Assembly: GCA_002077065.1 (NCBI GenBank)
Contig: NAJO01000005.1
Span: 1-64,000 of the forward strand
Direction of reading: 5' to 3'
Length of the DNA stretch: 64,000 nucleotides
Origin: Cryoendolithus antarcticus
Lineage: Eukaryota; Ascomycota; Dothideomycetes; Cladosporiales; Cladosporiaceae
Shown here: one piece after another, positions 10,839 through 21,990 of the stretch
How positions within the stretch are numbered: the first letter of the stretch is position 1
Layout: every line of letters starts with the position of its first letter
Position numbers and translations under genes: made by a program
Notes under the pieces: model-generated
The model's input: the letters and a program-made list of their open reading frames with translations, nothing else
The model's database searches: none
Told to the model about the DNA's origin: nothing

Positions 10839-11428
10839 ATGGCCGCGGCGGGAGAGAAGGGCCAGCAGAGTCAGTCAAACTCGGTCTCACATTATATTAC
10901 TTTCAGTCGCTGACCTTGCGCAGTTGACCTCAATCAACTCAGCGTGCAGCAGCTCACGCAGGTGAAGAAGCAGTTCGACGACGAAGTGCAGCATCTCTCA
11001 AACTCCTACCAGAATCTGCGAGTCGCTCAAGGCAAGTTCCGCGACTGCGTGACCAGTATCAAAGATGGAGTTGCAGACAGTGTGAAAGGTCAGCACCCAA
11101 TCCGAATCAACGCTCGGCGAAATTGCGCCTGACACTATCTACAGACAAATCCCTGCTCGTGCCTTTGACCTCATCCCTCTACGTCCCCGGAAGTCTAGCA
11201 TCGACCTCCCACGTCCTAGTCGACGTCGGCACCGGCTTCTTCGTGGAGAAGTCCACCAGCGACGCCACGAAGTTCTATCAAGAAAAGATCGAAGAGCTGG
11301 GCAAGAATATCAAGGACTTGGAGAATGTTGTAAATGGCAAGGCGAACAATCTGCGTGTCGTAGAGGAGATCCTTAGGCAGAAGATGCTCGCGCAACAGCA
11401 GGGTCAGGTGGAGGGGCAGGCGGGCTGA
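10839..11428 (+). CDS. GIM5: Prefoldin subunit 5 (Gim5, alpha-type)
   Basis: Prefoldin is the cytosolic hexameric co-chaperone that hands actin and tubulin to the CCT chaperonin; subunit 5 is one of its two alpha-type subunits. There are three exons: 10839-10869, 10924-11088 and 11145-11428, with introns of 54 and 56 bp starting GTCAGT and GTCAGC. The joined 159-residue protein reads MAAAGEKGQQ, then IDLNQLSVQQLTQVKKQFD and a first coiled coil. The conserved beta region LLVPLTSSLYVPG and VDVGTGFFVEK follows, then a second coiled coil. This is the standard alpha-prefoldin layout and length. Two minimal ATG frames in the leader might lower translation. Confidence 0.93.
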
Positions 11429-11888
11429 GTAAAAGGTCACGAGGCACAAAGATGGATGAACTGGTGTTGCTCCTGCAGGTTCCCAGGCGAACAGAGGACT
11501 TTTCGTTCGCATTGTGTGAGTGGAATGTCTTATGCAAGTCACCAGGAGATTGAGGCTAAAGTACTCAGCGTCTCGTGATGCGTTCGATCACTGCTGTGAG
11601 TGCTTCACGAGACGCAGGCCGAAGCGAAGGAGTGAATACAGACGGTGGGAGCAAAAGGTCGCCGAAGAAGCACATGCGAGATCGGCGCTGCTGCAAGGCA
11701 GTGCATATACTCAAAGGACTCAATTTTGCATCATAGCGCACCCAACATCGACCGAGACCATGAGGTGAATCATGCTCTGTCGCCCGCAAGGACATCTTTG
11801 CTATTACCAAAATTTATTGCTTGCGCATCTCACTAAGCCTGGCTGCCTGCGATGCATGGCGACTGTCACCTGGAGGCTATTCCTCTAC
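11429..11888. other. Convergent intergenic region
   Basis: 460 bases between convergent 3' ends (prefoldin and metallophosphoesterase). Nothing recognised. Confidence 0.45.
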
Positions 11889-12824
11889 TCAATTTGCTCG
11901 AGGCAGCTCTACATCGATCAGCCAGGGTACCTGCTGCGACTCGTCGTCCAATCCCTCGATCGCAGCGTTCACAAACAAAGTCTTCTCGCCCGCCATGTCT
12001 GCGGACATATCCGCCTTGCAGTAGCCCCTATTTCGTACGCTTTGCGTAGACTCGCCCTCCTCACCGTTATCCGCAGCCCTCAGGTTCGCGAGGCTCTGTA
12101 TCACGACTGTCTCATCGCCGTTGATGGCCGTCATATGCGTAGGCTTCCGATCGCCAAAAGTCTCGTTCGCCTGCCACGCTACCAGCTTAGCTCCCCACCC
12201 AGTATGTATGTGTCCGAAGCAGTGCAGTAATGGCTTTGCTCGTGCAATAGCAGCGAACAGTGTAGCATCACCCACTGAGCCCACTCCAGCAACTCGGTCC
12301 ATGACGCCTTTCGGAGGGCAGTGTGTTATAGCGACATCGATGTCGCCAGTGATGTTCCAAGCACGTTCGTCACTTGAGGGATAATTGAAACCCCACTCGT
12401 TATTCGATGGCGTGCAAGGACTTGCGTACACTCTCAGCATGGCGCCGTTGGCCAGACTGAAGTCATGCATACCCTCATTCAAGAAGACGATGCCTGGAGC
12501 ATCTTCAAGCAGAGATCTCGCCTCGCCGAAGTCGCCATACTCTCTGCGCACGAGATCCTCGTCCAGAGGTGGATCATGCTCTGCAAGCTTCCTCTTGAAC
12601 ACAGGTAGGTCCAAGGTTCAATCGTGATTACCAGCGATCACAAGCTTGAGAGGTGCGTCGATCGCATTCAGTAGGTCAATAGTGGCTCGGAACTCATCGA
12701 GCTTGGACTCTTCGGTCAGATCACCGCAGTGGATGACCACATTGACTGCTTCAGTCAGCTTTGCATGGCGTAAAGGATCTCCGTGGGTGTCTGAGATTAC
12801 CAAGAAACGGGTCGATATCGCCAT
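11889..12824 (-). CDS. Calcineurin-like metallophosphoesterase, with TGA directly after the GNHD motif
   Basis: The protein has all metal-binding blocks of the metallophosphoesterase fold: DTHGD (residues 12-16), GDLTEES, GNHD (65-68), THCPPKG and GHIHTGWG. It belongs to the fungal branch near the UPF0046/239AB-type proteins; the substrate is unknown. The start is ATG 12824 (MAISTRFLVISDTHGD). The frame is continuous to the stop at 11889 except for TGA at 12618-12620, which sits exactly between GNHD and TLDLPVF. In this family GNHD is commonly followed by one residue and then TLD, often Arg, so CGA to TGA would explain the stop. No intron fits because both sides are conserved and only three bases apart. 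Read through, the protein is 311 residues. It could be a recent pseudogene, a base error or readthrough. Confidence 0.8.
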
Positions 12825-13368
12825 GCTGTTGTTCTCATGGCTCGCTGGGTTCGTCAAATGTGGGCTGTTGCAGTGGGCGATAGCTCCTGATATGGGAGAG
12901 CTCGAGCTGAGAGATTTGCGACAGATGCTAGGAGTAATGATGGAACGGTGGGCGGGAAGTCGAGGAAATCGAAGGATACTCAATGATGGAGCACAGCTTT
13001 TGGGTCTGTCACCGAAGCGTCCTCGAACCCACAGAGCAGTGTTACCCTCTATACAGGCCATGGCCAACCTTATCACCCGCAAATCGCAGACTATCCTCAA
13101 ACCTCCTGATGCTCCTCGACGCTTGAGTCACTGATATGGATCTGCTGTCGAGACAGTACTTGTCAAGTCCACAACTCACGTCTACAAATGTGTCCTACAT
13201 CTATTCACTTAAAGCTCAGATTAGACTTTATGGAGTCAGAGCTTGGTACGGAATTGATGGACTCCCTCATCCGAACAACCCTGTCCATGATCGCAACATT
13301 CGCTTCGTTCGCATCGTAGCGCACTCGACTCTGGCTGAGCGAGACTCGGTTATGCACTGTCCAGATCG
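12825..13368. other. Divergent intergenic region
   Basis: 544 bases between the divergent metallophosphoesterase and DUF1763 genes. A TGAGTCA motif lies at 13124-13130, a possible Cpc1 site. The open frame running upstream of 12824 shows no conserved sequence. Confidence 0.4.
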
Positions 13369-13800
13369 ATGAATGCAGCATCCACCACGACCATACTTCA
13401 CGCCTATCGATCCCTCCTCCGAGCCTCACTCCGCGCAGTCCACTACTCCAAACCCGCCCGCTACGTTGCGCTTGACAGGCTGCGTTCAGCGTTCCGCACG
13501 AACGATGCCTCCGCCTACGATGCCCTGACACTGGGCAGGACACTGGAGTTCCTCGGAGGTGCAGCAAATGTACGAGGACTGGAGCACAAGATAGTGCGCA
13601 ACTTGATGCATGTTCTGCACGAGCGAAAGAAGCTGCCGCGGATCAATACGTGCATTCTGCCAGTGGATCATGTACAGTATGGGAAGCCGTGCTGATGGTG
13701 GAATAGGCCGAAAGAGAACCTCCCGTTCAGGAAGGCTGCGTACAAGCAATTCGACGACACGGTTGCGAAGCTGAACGAGACGATGGGCTTGTGCATCTAG
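13369..13800 (+). CDS. DUF1763/LYR-like small protein
   Basis: The product is 124 residues from two exons, 13369-13649 and 13707-13800. The 57-bp intron starts GTGCAT and ends GAATAG, with branch sequence CTGAT. The joined sequence reads HAYRSLLRASLRAVHYSKPA (a LYR-like start), then LRSAFR, LEFLGGAA, GLEHKIVRNLMHV, KKLPRINTPKENLPFRKAAYK and NETMGLCI. This resembles fungal DUF1763 proteins, which are probably mitochondrial. The function is unknown. Without the intron the frame would stop at TGA 13693-13695. Here, unlike in RIX7 or the phosphoesterase, a normal intron removes the stop. Confidence 0.8.
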
Positions 13801-14266
13801 CTGGCGCATCGTTCATGCGCAGAAGCCCGCCGTGACGCCCAGCGACAATTTCAGATGTACGAGTGTCAACGCCTATCATGGTGTCCATCGTCAGCAGTCG
13901 TCTTCGCCAACGAGCACATGTCCCTCGGGGTCTTTGGAGCAGCATCGTGCATACTTTGCGAAAGTCTAGCACGTCGAAGGGCATGGGTGCTGCTCATTGA
14001 GACGTGAACAGGCAGCTCAAAGTGTCTGAGACGACAGCCGAGTCTCCTGCGATCAAAATCACATCTTCAGGGTATTGATGGTTGATAACCATGCCTTCGT
14101 GTATCACATGGTGGATCCGCTGTATAATGACTTTTACTATCCGTTTCCTTGCTCGTGTTGAACAAAGCCAATGTTCTTGGGTATCATCGCACATCTCACA
14201 AACATCCCCGGTCATCACCATCTAACCACACGTCGCCTCCTTTGTCCCAATGAGAGCGACACACAC
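13801..14266. other. Convergent intergenic region
   Basis: 466 bases between convergent 3' ends. A 75-codon minus-strand frame at 13994-14221 has no recognisable domain. Nothing else seen. Confidence 0.4.
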
Positions 14267-14978
14267 CTACGCACCCTTAGGCTTCATGACTCCACCTTTC
14301 GGTCCCGTCTTCCCACCTTTCGGCGCAGTCTTCTCCTTCAATCCACCGCTAGCTGCTCTCTTCGCATAGATCTTTGCAGTAAAAGGGTCCTCGAACGTCA
14401 ACGCAATCTTGTACACCACCGCAACAAGTGCCGTCAACGCCAGCCCAGCCGGCTTGCCAAACCAGATCGCCGTCCCAAGAAAGCTCGCCGTACTGCCCCA
14501 GTACATCCGCGCATCCGTCACGCTGAAAGGAAACCCAGTGACCATCTCGTCCATCAGGATGCCAAAGTAGTCGCCTAGATATGTGCCTGTGACACCCAGT
14601 GCCCACATCGAGCTAATGACCAGTACATTGCCGCTGAGCAGCAGCCCAACGGAGATCGCTTGAGCGACTGGGTTCGCGAGCAGTGGATGAGAGGGCTGAG
14701 CGCGGAGTGCTCGCTCATAGAGGAAGTCTCGGAAGAGTCCGAGGAGGAAGATGGTGACTGCGAGGCCGTAGCAAGCGTACAGACTGTTGCCGCCTGCGAG
14801 CTTCGTAAGCGTTTTGTTGTGGTACTCAGTTCGGGCGGCGGTGTTCCAGAACGTCGGGTTGAAGAGGATTGCGGCTGCGGCCACTGTTGAATAGATTGTT
14901 AGCCGTACATCCGATCAGACGAAGGGATGGAGACGTACTCCACAGGCTGGGCGCGCTGAGGTCGATGAGGGAGTCCAT
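14267..14978 (-). CDS. OPI3: Phospholipid methyltransferase Opi3
   Basis: Opi3 is the ER membrane enzyme that performs the last two methylations from phosphatidylethanolamine to phosphatidylcholine using S-adenosylmethionine. Exon 1 (14939-14978) encodes MDSLIDLSAPSLW. The intron at 14884-14938 (55 bp, GTACGT...CAACAG) leads to exon 2 (14267-14883). The 218-residue product has several hydrophobic helices and the motifs FNPTFWN, GTYLGDYFGI and YWGSTASFLG, typical of the family. It ends in a basic Lys/Gly-rich tail. The length is close to yeast Opi3 (206 residues). It lies divergently, 263 bases from the PI-PLC-like gene. Both act on phospholipids, though this may be chance. Confidence 0.92.
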
Positions 14979-15241
14979 GGCGGCTTTTCACATGTGCCCC
15001 GACAAGACGAAGTCGAGTGTGCTCAAGGGTGCTTGCAAGGCTCTCTGGCACTCGAGTATGGATCAGCTAACTAGATTTGCTGGTTATATGTAGACATCCA
15101 GGTACGAAAGCCAATGCCCTGTTGCGCCAACAACGTGGGGTCGTAGCGGGGCAGGTGCAATTGGGCACTCCACCGTGCAAGCCACACCCTGCCAACCACC
15201 ACCAGCACACTTGAGAAGACACTATAGCTGTTCCTCCTAGT

Positions 15242-16720
15242 ATGTCCTGCTGCGGTCTCTTCAGACGAACAACATTTACTAATCAGCCCACCATGTCAGA
15301 ACCCATCATCCTCCGCAACCTCACCGCGCAACCTCTTACTCTCAAGTCGGTCGAACGCTTCGAAGCTCCCAATGCCCAAAACTTCCCACCAAATGCCGGC
15401 TTCTCGATCTCGAACATCACCTCTCGCTTCAACGGCAGCGATTCAAAGCCCCCAGAGCTATCTCCGAGCTTCACGACACAGGATGTAGACATTCGAGTGG
15501 AGCCATTCACGACTCGAAGAACGGACATCAAGGCGTTCGAACGTGGACCCGATGAGATACTGCGCTTGACTTTCCAAGGCGATGGAGGTGGGCGATGGCG
15601 GATAGATACGCCGTCCAGGACTGTAGCGTCCCAGAATCTCACGCCATTGACGCCCGATCCGAAGCATGACTACACAGGTATTTACATCAAGGACACCTCC
15701 TTCCTGGCCTTGTACGAGTCCGTGGATCTGCAGCGCTGGATGTCGCATATGGGAGATCAGACGCCGCTATCTGGTCTATCAATACCCGGCACGCACAACA
15801 GTCCAACCTATCACAACGCACTCCCCTCCGTCCGCTGTCAAGCAGTCTCGCCTATAGAGCAAATGAAGAACGGCGTCCGCTTCTTCGACATCCGAGTCCA
15901 GCCAGGCAACCCGGAAGATCCCAACAGTGACAGCCTAAGCCTCGTCCACGGCGTCTTCCCGATCTCATTGACTGGTCCCAAGAAGTTTCGCGACCTGCTC
16001 GACAAGATCCTCCAGTTTCTCGCGGAGAACCCGACAGAAACCATGATCCTCTCCCTCAAACGCGAAGGTCCTGGCAACGCAACCGACGCCCAGCTCTCTG
16101 ACATCCTCAAAAACCACTACACCAATCCCGAGCACTGGTACACCGAGCCACGCATCCCCTCGCTAGGCGAAGTGCGCGGCCGCATAGTCCTCGTCCGCCG
16201 CTTCAGCCTCGCCGACCGACTGAAAGGCGAATGGCAAGGTCGCGGCTGGTGCTTGAACGCCGAGAACTGGGCCTACAATACCCCGAATTGCAGCTACGGT
16301 GACGTGTGTGTGCAGGACTTTTGCGAAGTGATGGAGACCGAAAACATCGACCGGAAAATCCAGTTGTGCTGCGAACACTTTGAGCGAGCCGCTGAGGTCT
16401 GCTGTCCTGAGGCGAACGCTGCTCCGCTGCCGCCGTTTTACTTGAACTTCTTGAGTGCGAGTAACTTCTGGAAGGTGGGATGCTGGCCGGACAAGATTGC
16501 TGAGAAGCTGAATCCGGCTGTGACTAGGTTCATGTGTGAGAAGCATGACATTGGGGATCGTGGGATTGAAGAGCCTGGGGCGAAGGTAAATGGGGACGGT
16601 AGTGTGGGTATTGTGGTGTGCGACTGGGTCGGCAAGGACGGAGATTGGGATCTGGTGAAGTGTATCGTGGGGATGAATGCCAGAATATTATTGCGGCAAA
16701 AGGGCGTTGGGTGGCGGTGA
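15242..16720 (+). CDS. PI-PLC X-domain phosphodiesterase
   Basis: This is a single-exon protein of 492 residues from ATG 15242, or 475 from ATG 15293 (MSEPIILRNL). The first half is a beta-rich region of unknown role. The second half is a bacterial-type phosphatidylinositol phospholipase C X domain: GTHNSPTY (183-190, catalytic His), NGVRFFDIRVQ (210-220) and VHGVFPI (235-241, second His), then LSLKREGP. There is no Y domain, C2 domain, clear signal peptide or membrane helix. Such proteins cleave phosphatidylinositol or GPI-type substrates without calcium in bacteria; the fungal substrate is not known. The second Met begins the conserved part and may be the real start. Confidence 0.85.
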   Translation: MSCCGLFRRTTFTNQPTMSEPIILRNLTAQPLTLKSVERFEAPNAQNFPPNAGFSISNITSRFNGSDSKPPELSPSFTTQDVDIRVEPFTTRRTDIKAFERGPDEILRLTFQGDGGGRWRIDTPSRTVASQNLTPLTPDPKHDYTGIYIKDTSFLALYESVDLQRWMSHMGDQTPLSGLSIPGTHNSPTYHNALPSVRCQAVSPIEQMKNGVRFFDIRVQPGNPEDPNSDSLSLVHGVFPISLTGPKKFRDLLDKILQFLAENPTETMILSLKREGPGNATDAQLSDILKNHYTNPEHWYTEPRIPSLGEVRGRIVLVRRFSLADRLKGEWQGRGWCLNAENWAYNTPNCSYGDVCVQDFCEVMETENIDRKIQLCCEHFERAAEVCCPEANAAPLPPFYLNFLSASNFWKVGCWPDKIAEKLNPAVTRFMCEKHDIGDRGIEEPGAKVNGDGSVGIVVCDWVGKDGDWDLVKCIVGMNARILLRQKGVGWR

Positions 16721-17055
16721 AAGCACTAGATCGACCTGAGATCAATGATGTTATTCGTTAATGCACTATCGGCTACATCCATCTGAGCGAGCTCTCCTGT
16801 ACCTTCATGCTCTCAGTAGCATCTCATGTTCCAACATCAGCCACATCGCCAGTTGTATAGCACCTTACCCAAGCTGGCTGAGCACTTCATCACTCCGCGA
16901 GAGCACATCTCCTCCAAGCTGAGCAAGGATCCGTGCTCTGATCATTGGCTCGAGCGGAGGATACCAGCCGTTTGCCCCACCGCACTCTCTGCACACGTGA
17001 GCAGATTGCTCGAGAGCGTCCTGCCCGCAATCGCATATTATCACCTAGGACCTTG
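16721..17055. other. Intergenic region
   Basis: 335 bases downstream of the PI-PLC-like gene. Nothing recognised. Confidence 0.4.
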
Positions 17056-17900
17056 TCAGCGCACCGGACAGACATATTCACGGTCGCATCTCTCCCACTT
17101 TGTGATAGAAACCAGTTTCCCGTGAATAGCCCGTGGTCCTGACTTTCTGCACCGCGTGGATGGACTTAGTCTCGAGGATCGTGAAGCAAGGAATGCATCG
17201 CCACGGCTGATGAATCTGCTGTACGCTGTACATCGACAACGATGTTTGGCGTATTTGTCAGGCAAGATGAGCGGATGACAACTTAGACAGAAGACTTGAT
17301 GTCGGTCTTGGTGGTAAAGCATCTCAGAGACCTTCTTGAGCTCGATGGAATTGCGGTCCGGAGGGTCGAGCTCGTCCGAGTGATTTCCAATCAAGAGACA
17401 CAGTCTGTCCTCGCAGCTGTAGATCCCTTCGGCTTCCTCATCGCAACGGAGGTGATCGTAGAAGATGTGGAATCTGCAGTGCTTTGTATAGACTCAGTCA
17501 CGCTCTCTCGCGACCACTATGAAGCCATCACTCACGTTGCAGACTTTCGCGCCGCAGTCGACGCATGGCTCCGCATCATATCCCAAGCATCGATCCCACC
17601 GAATGAGCTTGTCCGGATGTCAATGGCCGAACAGCTTGTGCTGAGCCATGAGGCCGCTTCCGTCACAGTGAGAGGAGTCGATGAAGGTTTTGAGAGTAGC
17701 GTCGGATTCGATGAGATGTACTTCCGGTGCTCTCGACAAGTAGCGGCAAGGTTGACAATGTCGGCACTTGACATATACTTGTAGAGCTCCACAAGCATGC
17801 CATACTGAGAGATCATGCGGGTGATCGGTGGCGTCGGCTGAGGACTCAGCAGTCGAGTCTGCTTGGGATCCTTCGGCGCGATCGTCTTGGGTTTCGCCAT
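17056..17900 (-). pseudogene. Degraded F-box-like Cys-rich protein gene
   Basis: ATG 17900 opens a frame with an F-box-like segment (MLVELYKYMSSADIVNLAATCREH). The following conserved blocks (TLKTFIDSSHCDGSG, then LIRWDRCLG and EPCVDCGAKVCN) are in another frame, so a frameshift lies near 17700-17730. That frame is cut by TGA at 17620-17622. A good intron (17482-17535, 54 bp, GTGAGT...CAAAG) then joins VCN to HCRFHIFYDHLRC. Near 17190-17210 a second frame change is needed to reach WRCIPCFTILE. This layout (F-box, CDG, WDRCLG, Cys pairs, CRFH-YDHL, CIPCF) recalls a fungal family of F-box-type proteins. The preserved splice sites with broken frames suggest recent decay. Sequencing indels are an alternative. 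Confidence 0.6.
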
Positions 17901-18303
17901 TGTGATGAAGTTCGCCGATGTCGTGCAGTGTGCGAAAACTGGATGAAAGTCATCTTGGAGTCAAGATGTCGAGGTGAGGTCCGATGCCAGGCAGCCAACA
18001 GCTCAGTTCCACCCAGGGGTAAGGAGCGTCTCGAGGTCAATGGAGGAAGGCGCAAGTGATAGCGTAGCTCCTACACCCTGTCTCGTCCACAACAATTAGG
18101 GTTCCGTGACAGATTGAGACGCAGACTTGTCGTGCTCGGATATGAGTGACGAGAATATATCCGCCAATAGCACAGCCAGTCCCCCTTGTACTGACCTTCG
18201 TGCCTCGAATGTGACTGAAGCCGAGTGACTGAGGTGCAAGCGATTATTGCAGCATCGCTACATACACGCATCACATATCACCCGAGAGTATCTCAACCAT
18301 CGA
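17901..18303. other. Intergenic region
   Basis: 403 bases between the F-box-like pseudogene and the 3' end of the next minus-strand gene. Nothing recognised. Confidence 0.4.
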
Positions 18304-18674
18304 TCACGACCTCACTGCGCCGTCAATGGCGCCACCACTCCTGCAGATCCTCGTCAGCATCACTTCCACTTCACTCACACTCGAGTTCGCCGATCTCAAA
18401 CTCACCCTCATCTCTCCCACCGCAGCATTCGCAGCGTCCGCCCCCAACGTAGCCCCAAAGCCATACATCGCCGCAGTAGCGACCTGCCCGCCGTACATTC
18501 TCAGGTAGTGATGACACTCGTGCTTCTGCGCTTCTTGATGGAAGAGACCGCCTTCAAGCCGTTCAGTCAGTGAGGAATCGGCGTTTAGGGATGGGAAAAG
18601 GCAGATTTACGATCTTGTGAAGGGGTATCTTTGTCCGATGGGGGCCCGTCGTAGGAGGGCTGTTGGTTGGACAT
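18304..18674 (-). CDS. Small fungal protein of unknown function
   Basis: I do not recognise a named family. Exon 1 (18611-18674) encodes MSNQQPSYDGPPSDKDTPSQD. The intron at 18552-18610 (59 bp, GTAAAT...CTTGAAG, containing CTGAC) leads to exon 2 (18304-18551), reading RGLFHQEAQKHECHHYLRMY, then an Ala/Gly-rich segment with VATAAMYGFGATLGADAANA. The product is 103 residues with a polar head and a small-residue-rich middle that could be a short membrane-associated helix. Clean splice sites and matching phase support a real gene, but no motif gives a function. Confidence 0.6.
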
Positions 18675-19547
18675 GATATTCACGAAAGTGGGGGACTTGG
18701 GTGGTGGAGAGTGAAGGTTTTGACAAATGAAAATTGGCAGTACCGAGCGTTCCCAGTACTGCTTTACATGTGTACGATGTACATCAGGTGCAACTCGTGA
18801 ATATATGTACCCACGTGGCTCGCTTCTCGACCACAGCTGCAATGTAATTTGACGTCATGTGAACGGCACAGCAGGAGGGCAGATTACATACGATCGTATG
18901 CTCGCGAGAGAAATGATCGAGAGCAGCTCAAGCTCGTGTGGACGTACGAGATACAGAGACACAGGTTGAGAATGATTTGGAGCACGGTCAACCTCATTCG
19001 CAGGTCAAGCCTTGCCAAGCTGCTATCAATGCTTAAAGGTGGTACAGCCACCTCACGCCAAAGTCTTCCGCATCCACAGGTGTCCTGCTGCGCGTTATCG
19101 CCCTCATCGACTTCATTGCTTGCAGAAGGATGATCGAAGCTCTCGATGGCAACGAAACCAATAAGGCGTGCGGCAGTCAGGCTTAGTTCTCCATTCACCA
19201 CTACTGTCCCGTTCCACCTCGTCCAAAGTGCTCCTGTCCTTGCAGTGGCTGCACCAACTCCTGCGATGAGAGGTTCGGTGTGCCGCCGAAAGCTAGTCAT
19301 ATTCTGAACTTCCAGCGTGGGCATCGCAGACAGTCGATGTGCTATAAAGAGAGGTGGTCAACTTCGGACTGGACGTAGACTTGTCAGCATGCTGCCCACA
19401 GAGAGAGAGCTTACCTTGCCCTCACTCTGCTGTCGAGGTGCCCGTCCACTCGACGCTGTAACATAGCTACTGCGTAGACTTGTGACAACGCTGCACGTGT
19501 CAGCCAAATGTAAGGCGGATCTTGAACACGCTGGTCATCTCGATCGA
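18675..19547. other. Intergenic region with an unsupported 146-codon frame
   Basis: 873 bases. A minus-strand frame from ATG 19324 to 18884 has a hydrophobic stretch near its end but no recognised motif or splice support; I do not call it a gene. Nothing else seen. Confidence 0.35.
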
Positions 19548-21990
19548 TCAACCGGCGTGATACTGCCCAGCACTGTAGGCGCCGCCAGCAGAAGCTGCTG
19601 GAGCGTAGCGCGGGTCATCACTCTGCACCTGCACATACTGTGCCGGTGGAGGTGGCCGGGGCCCCTGCGCTCGATAGGCTGCCTCACGTTGCATCTGCTG
19701 GACAGGCGCAGGCGCGCCATGCACCAAAGATGAGACTCGACGATACTGTGGTTCCTGCACGGGCCGCAGCGTTTGGTAGCCTGAATTGACAGGCGGCGCA
19801 TACGGCTGAGGTGGCTGCGCGTACACAGGCTCAAGTGGTGTGTGAGGCCAGCTTCCGGGCATAACGTGCGTCGGGGGTGCTACTTGGGCGTACTGCGTAG
19901 GCGGCTCACGTCGCTCATATTCTACAGGCGTACGAGGATTCGCTGGTGGCCGGTCCAGCAGTGGATGGGTCGGATCATAGGGTGCGTCAAATCGCTCTGA
20001 TCTGGCAGGCTGTGGGCTCGCCACCCTGAAACGATGGCGCTCAGCTTCCGGCACGACACGCATCTCCGGCACTGCAGCGTAACGCGGTTGGGGTGGAGTG
20101 AGAAGATCGACAACTTCGCCGTGGTAGCCACCCGAAAGCACTCGGGGTATTGGCTGCGAATAGCCGCTCTCTCGACCATCGACTGCGTAGCGCCGAGGCG
20201 GGGTCGTCAGGTCCACTGGTTCGTGGCGCAAGTCTTGAGCGCCGCGGGCTTTCCATGAGCCATTTGCTGGCGGTTCGTATTGCGGTTCCTGCCAGTCGCT
20301 CGAGATCCGCTGCCTGTTCATCACCCTGCCTCCGTCGGGGGTCGAGTCACGTACGTGATACGAAGTTGCAGCTGAAGTTGGGGGCTGCGGCTGACCGGGA
20401 TCCATTTCGATTGACGGGATTGGCGCATGCCGCAAATCTGCTCGGTCAGCGTTTCCACGATAAAGCAGGTGATCGTACAACTGCGGCGCGGGATCTAGCA
20501 GGCGTCGAGGCTGAGGGGGAATGTTGCGACCGGTATGCGTGGGCATGTAGTCTTCACGACCGTAGATTCGAGGCTGCCCCGGTGCCTGTACTCGGTAGTC
20601 AGCGTGAAACACCAGGATGTGTGCTCTCGGTTTTCAGGCGAAACTTACACTGTAGGTAACAGTGCCAGCATAAGGTCTTTGCGCATGCAGCGGAGGATCG
20701 TTATTAGCAATCACCAGCGGCTGAGCAGCACTACTGCCATACGAGTATCTGAGCTGAGAAACTTGCTGGGCTTGGGGCAGCTGTCTTCGCTCTCTCGCCT
20801 CGTGGATCTTCTGGCGGGCAATGTTGATGCGGTGTTGCTCAGCTCTGCGAGGACCGCGAGCTCTTGCGTTGTAGCGGTAATCACGATCAAGCTCGTCCTC
20901 GGCTCTCAGATCATGCAATGCTGCGGGACGGGCGACGATCTCCACGCTCGTATCGCTTGCATTGCCGTTGTTGTCAGTCTCATCGGCCTCGGTGGCACTG
21001 GCACCGACATCGTCATCGTCGTCATCAAGGACGATGGTTTCGCGCACGATCTCTTCAAAGCCTTCATCTTCAGCTTCGTTCTCGCCTCGCCACTCAAGGA
21101 GCTTGGCCAGGCACACCGGCTCAACCTCCCTGCGGGCTGTAGTCCAGTCGAAAGACTTGAGCAGAATGTCATAATCGGTGTAAGTGTGCCGGATCCGAGC
21201 GTTCACCGCGAGCTGGACACGGCGAGCGAGTGGCATGCCTTCGGCATTGCCAACACGTTCCTCACCTTCTTGCCACGCGTGCTCAATGATCGATTGCAAA
21301 TCTGGATCAGGGATTCTCGGGAAAAGCTCTCTTATCGCTGAACCGATCATCTCGGGGTCCTCCCGGCGATTTTGGCCGCTCACGGCCCGTGCATTGAGGC
21401 CATATTTTGCGATGATGGCGGCCAAGCTGCTTCTGTGCTGCAAATCTGTTTCTTTGATGTAGCCGCCCTCGTATGGTACATACTTGAGTTGTTCACAAGC
21501 TTCTTCGAGCACGTCTGCGCGGAAGTGGTAGCCAATGCGATGAACATGGTGGGAGACATGACTGGGGTCTTTGGCTTTGCCACCTAGCCCTGCGGTCTGC
21601 GATTCAGTCAGTATGCCCGCTGGCGAAGAGGGGGCTGGATCTCGCAGCTAGAAACGTGGAGCACAGACGTTGACAACATTGACCAGCAATTCGCGCTTTC
21701 GAGATAACTCCTTGCATAGCTCGGCGAGATCGGGCGTCCCGACGGGCAGGAAAGCGAACCCTGAAGGCGCCTTCAAGTCGTATGAGGTCTGCCAAGTGCA
21801 GTGTGTTAGTGTTCATGCTCGTGTAGACCCGATGGAGCATGTGAACCTGGAGAGCAAGCTTCCTCTTCTTGCCGATAATCTTCTTCGACTCGGTCTTGTA
21901 TGGCTTTTCTCTTCGCTTGAGCGTGTCGCGCACATTTGTGCTTGACAGCACGCTGAGCGCCCGCGAAGCTCGTGCGTTTGACGCGACCAT
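19548..21990 (-). CDS. DUF2293-domain protein
   Basis: Four exons fit one frame: 21847-21990, 21669-21788, 20649-21596 and 19548-20585. The introns are 58, 72 and 63 bp; the last starts with a perfect GTAAGT. The joined protein is 749 residues. The N-terminus (MVASNARASRALS, then TLKRREKPYKTESKK) and TSYDLKAPSGFAFLPVGTPD lead to DPSHVSHHVHRIGYHFRADV. The DUF2293 region follows with SAIRELFPRIPDPDLQSII and ILLKSFDWTTARREV. The C-terminal half is disordered and Pro/Arg/Tyr-rich, with two similar motifs (VDLTTPP and VDLLTPP). DUF2293 is a fungal domain of unknown function with a helical core. No stop interrupts this long gene. All exon lengths are multiples of three. Confidence 0.85.

Noticed and set aside
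5498..12620. TGA reassigned to an amino acid in this organism
   Set aside because: RIX7, GIM5, the PI-PLC-like gene and the transporter end at TGA in the expected place, so TGA works as a stop.
13693..13695. In-frame TGA in the DUF1763 gene as another premature stop
   Set aside because: A normal 57-bp intron (13650-13706) removes it and joins family-like sequence in phase.
18884..19324. 146-codon minus-strand frame from a real ATG
   Set aside because: No motif, no splice support and no composition typical of the neighbouring genes.
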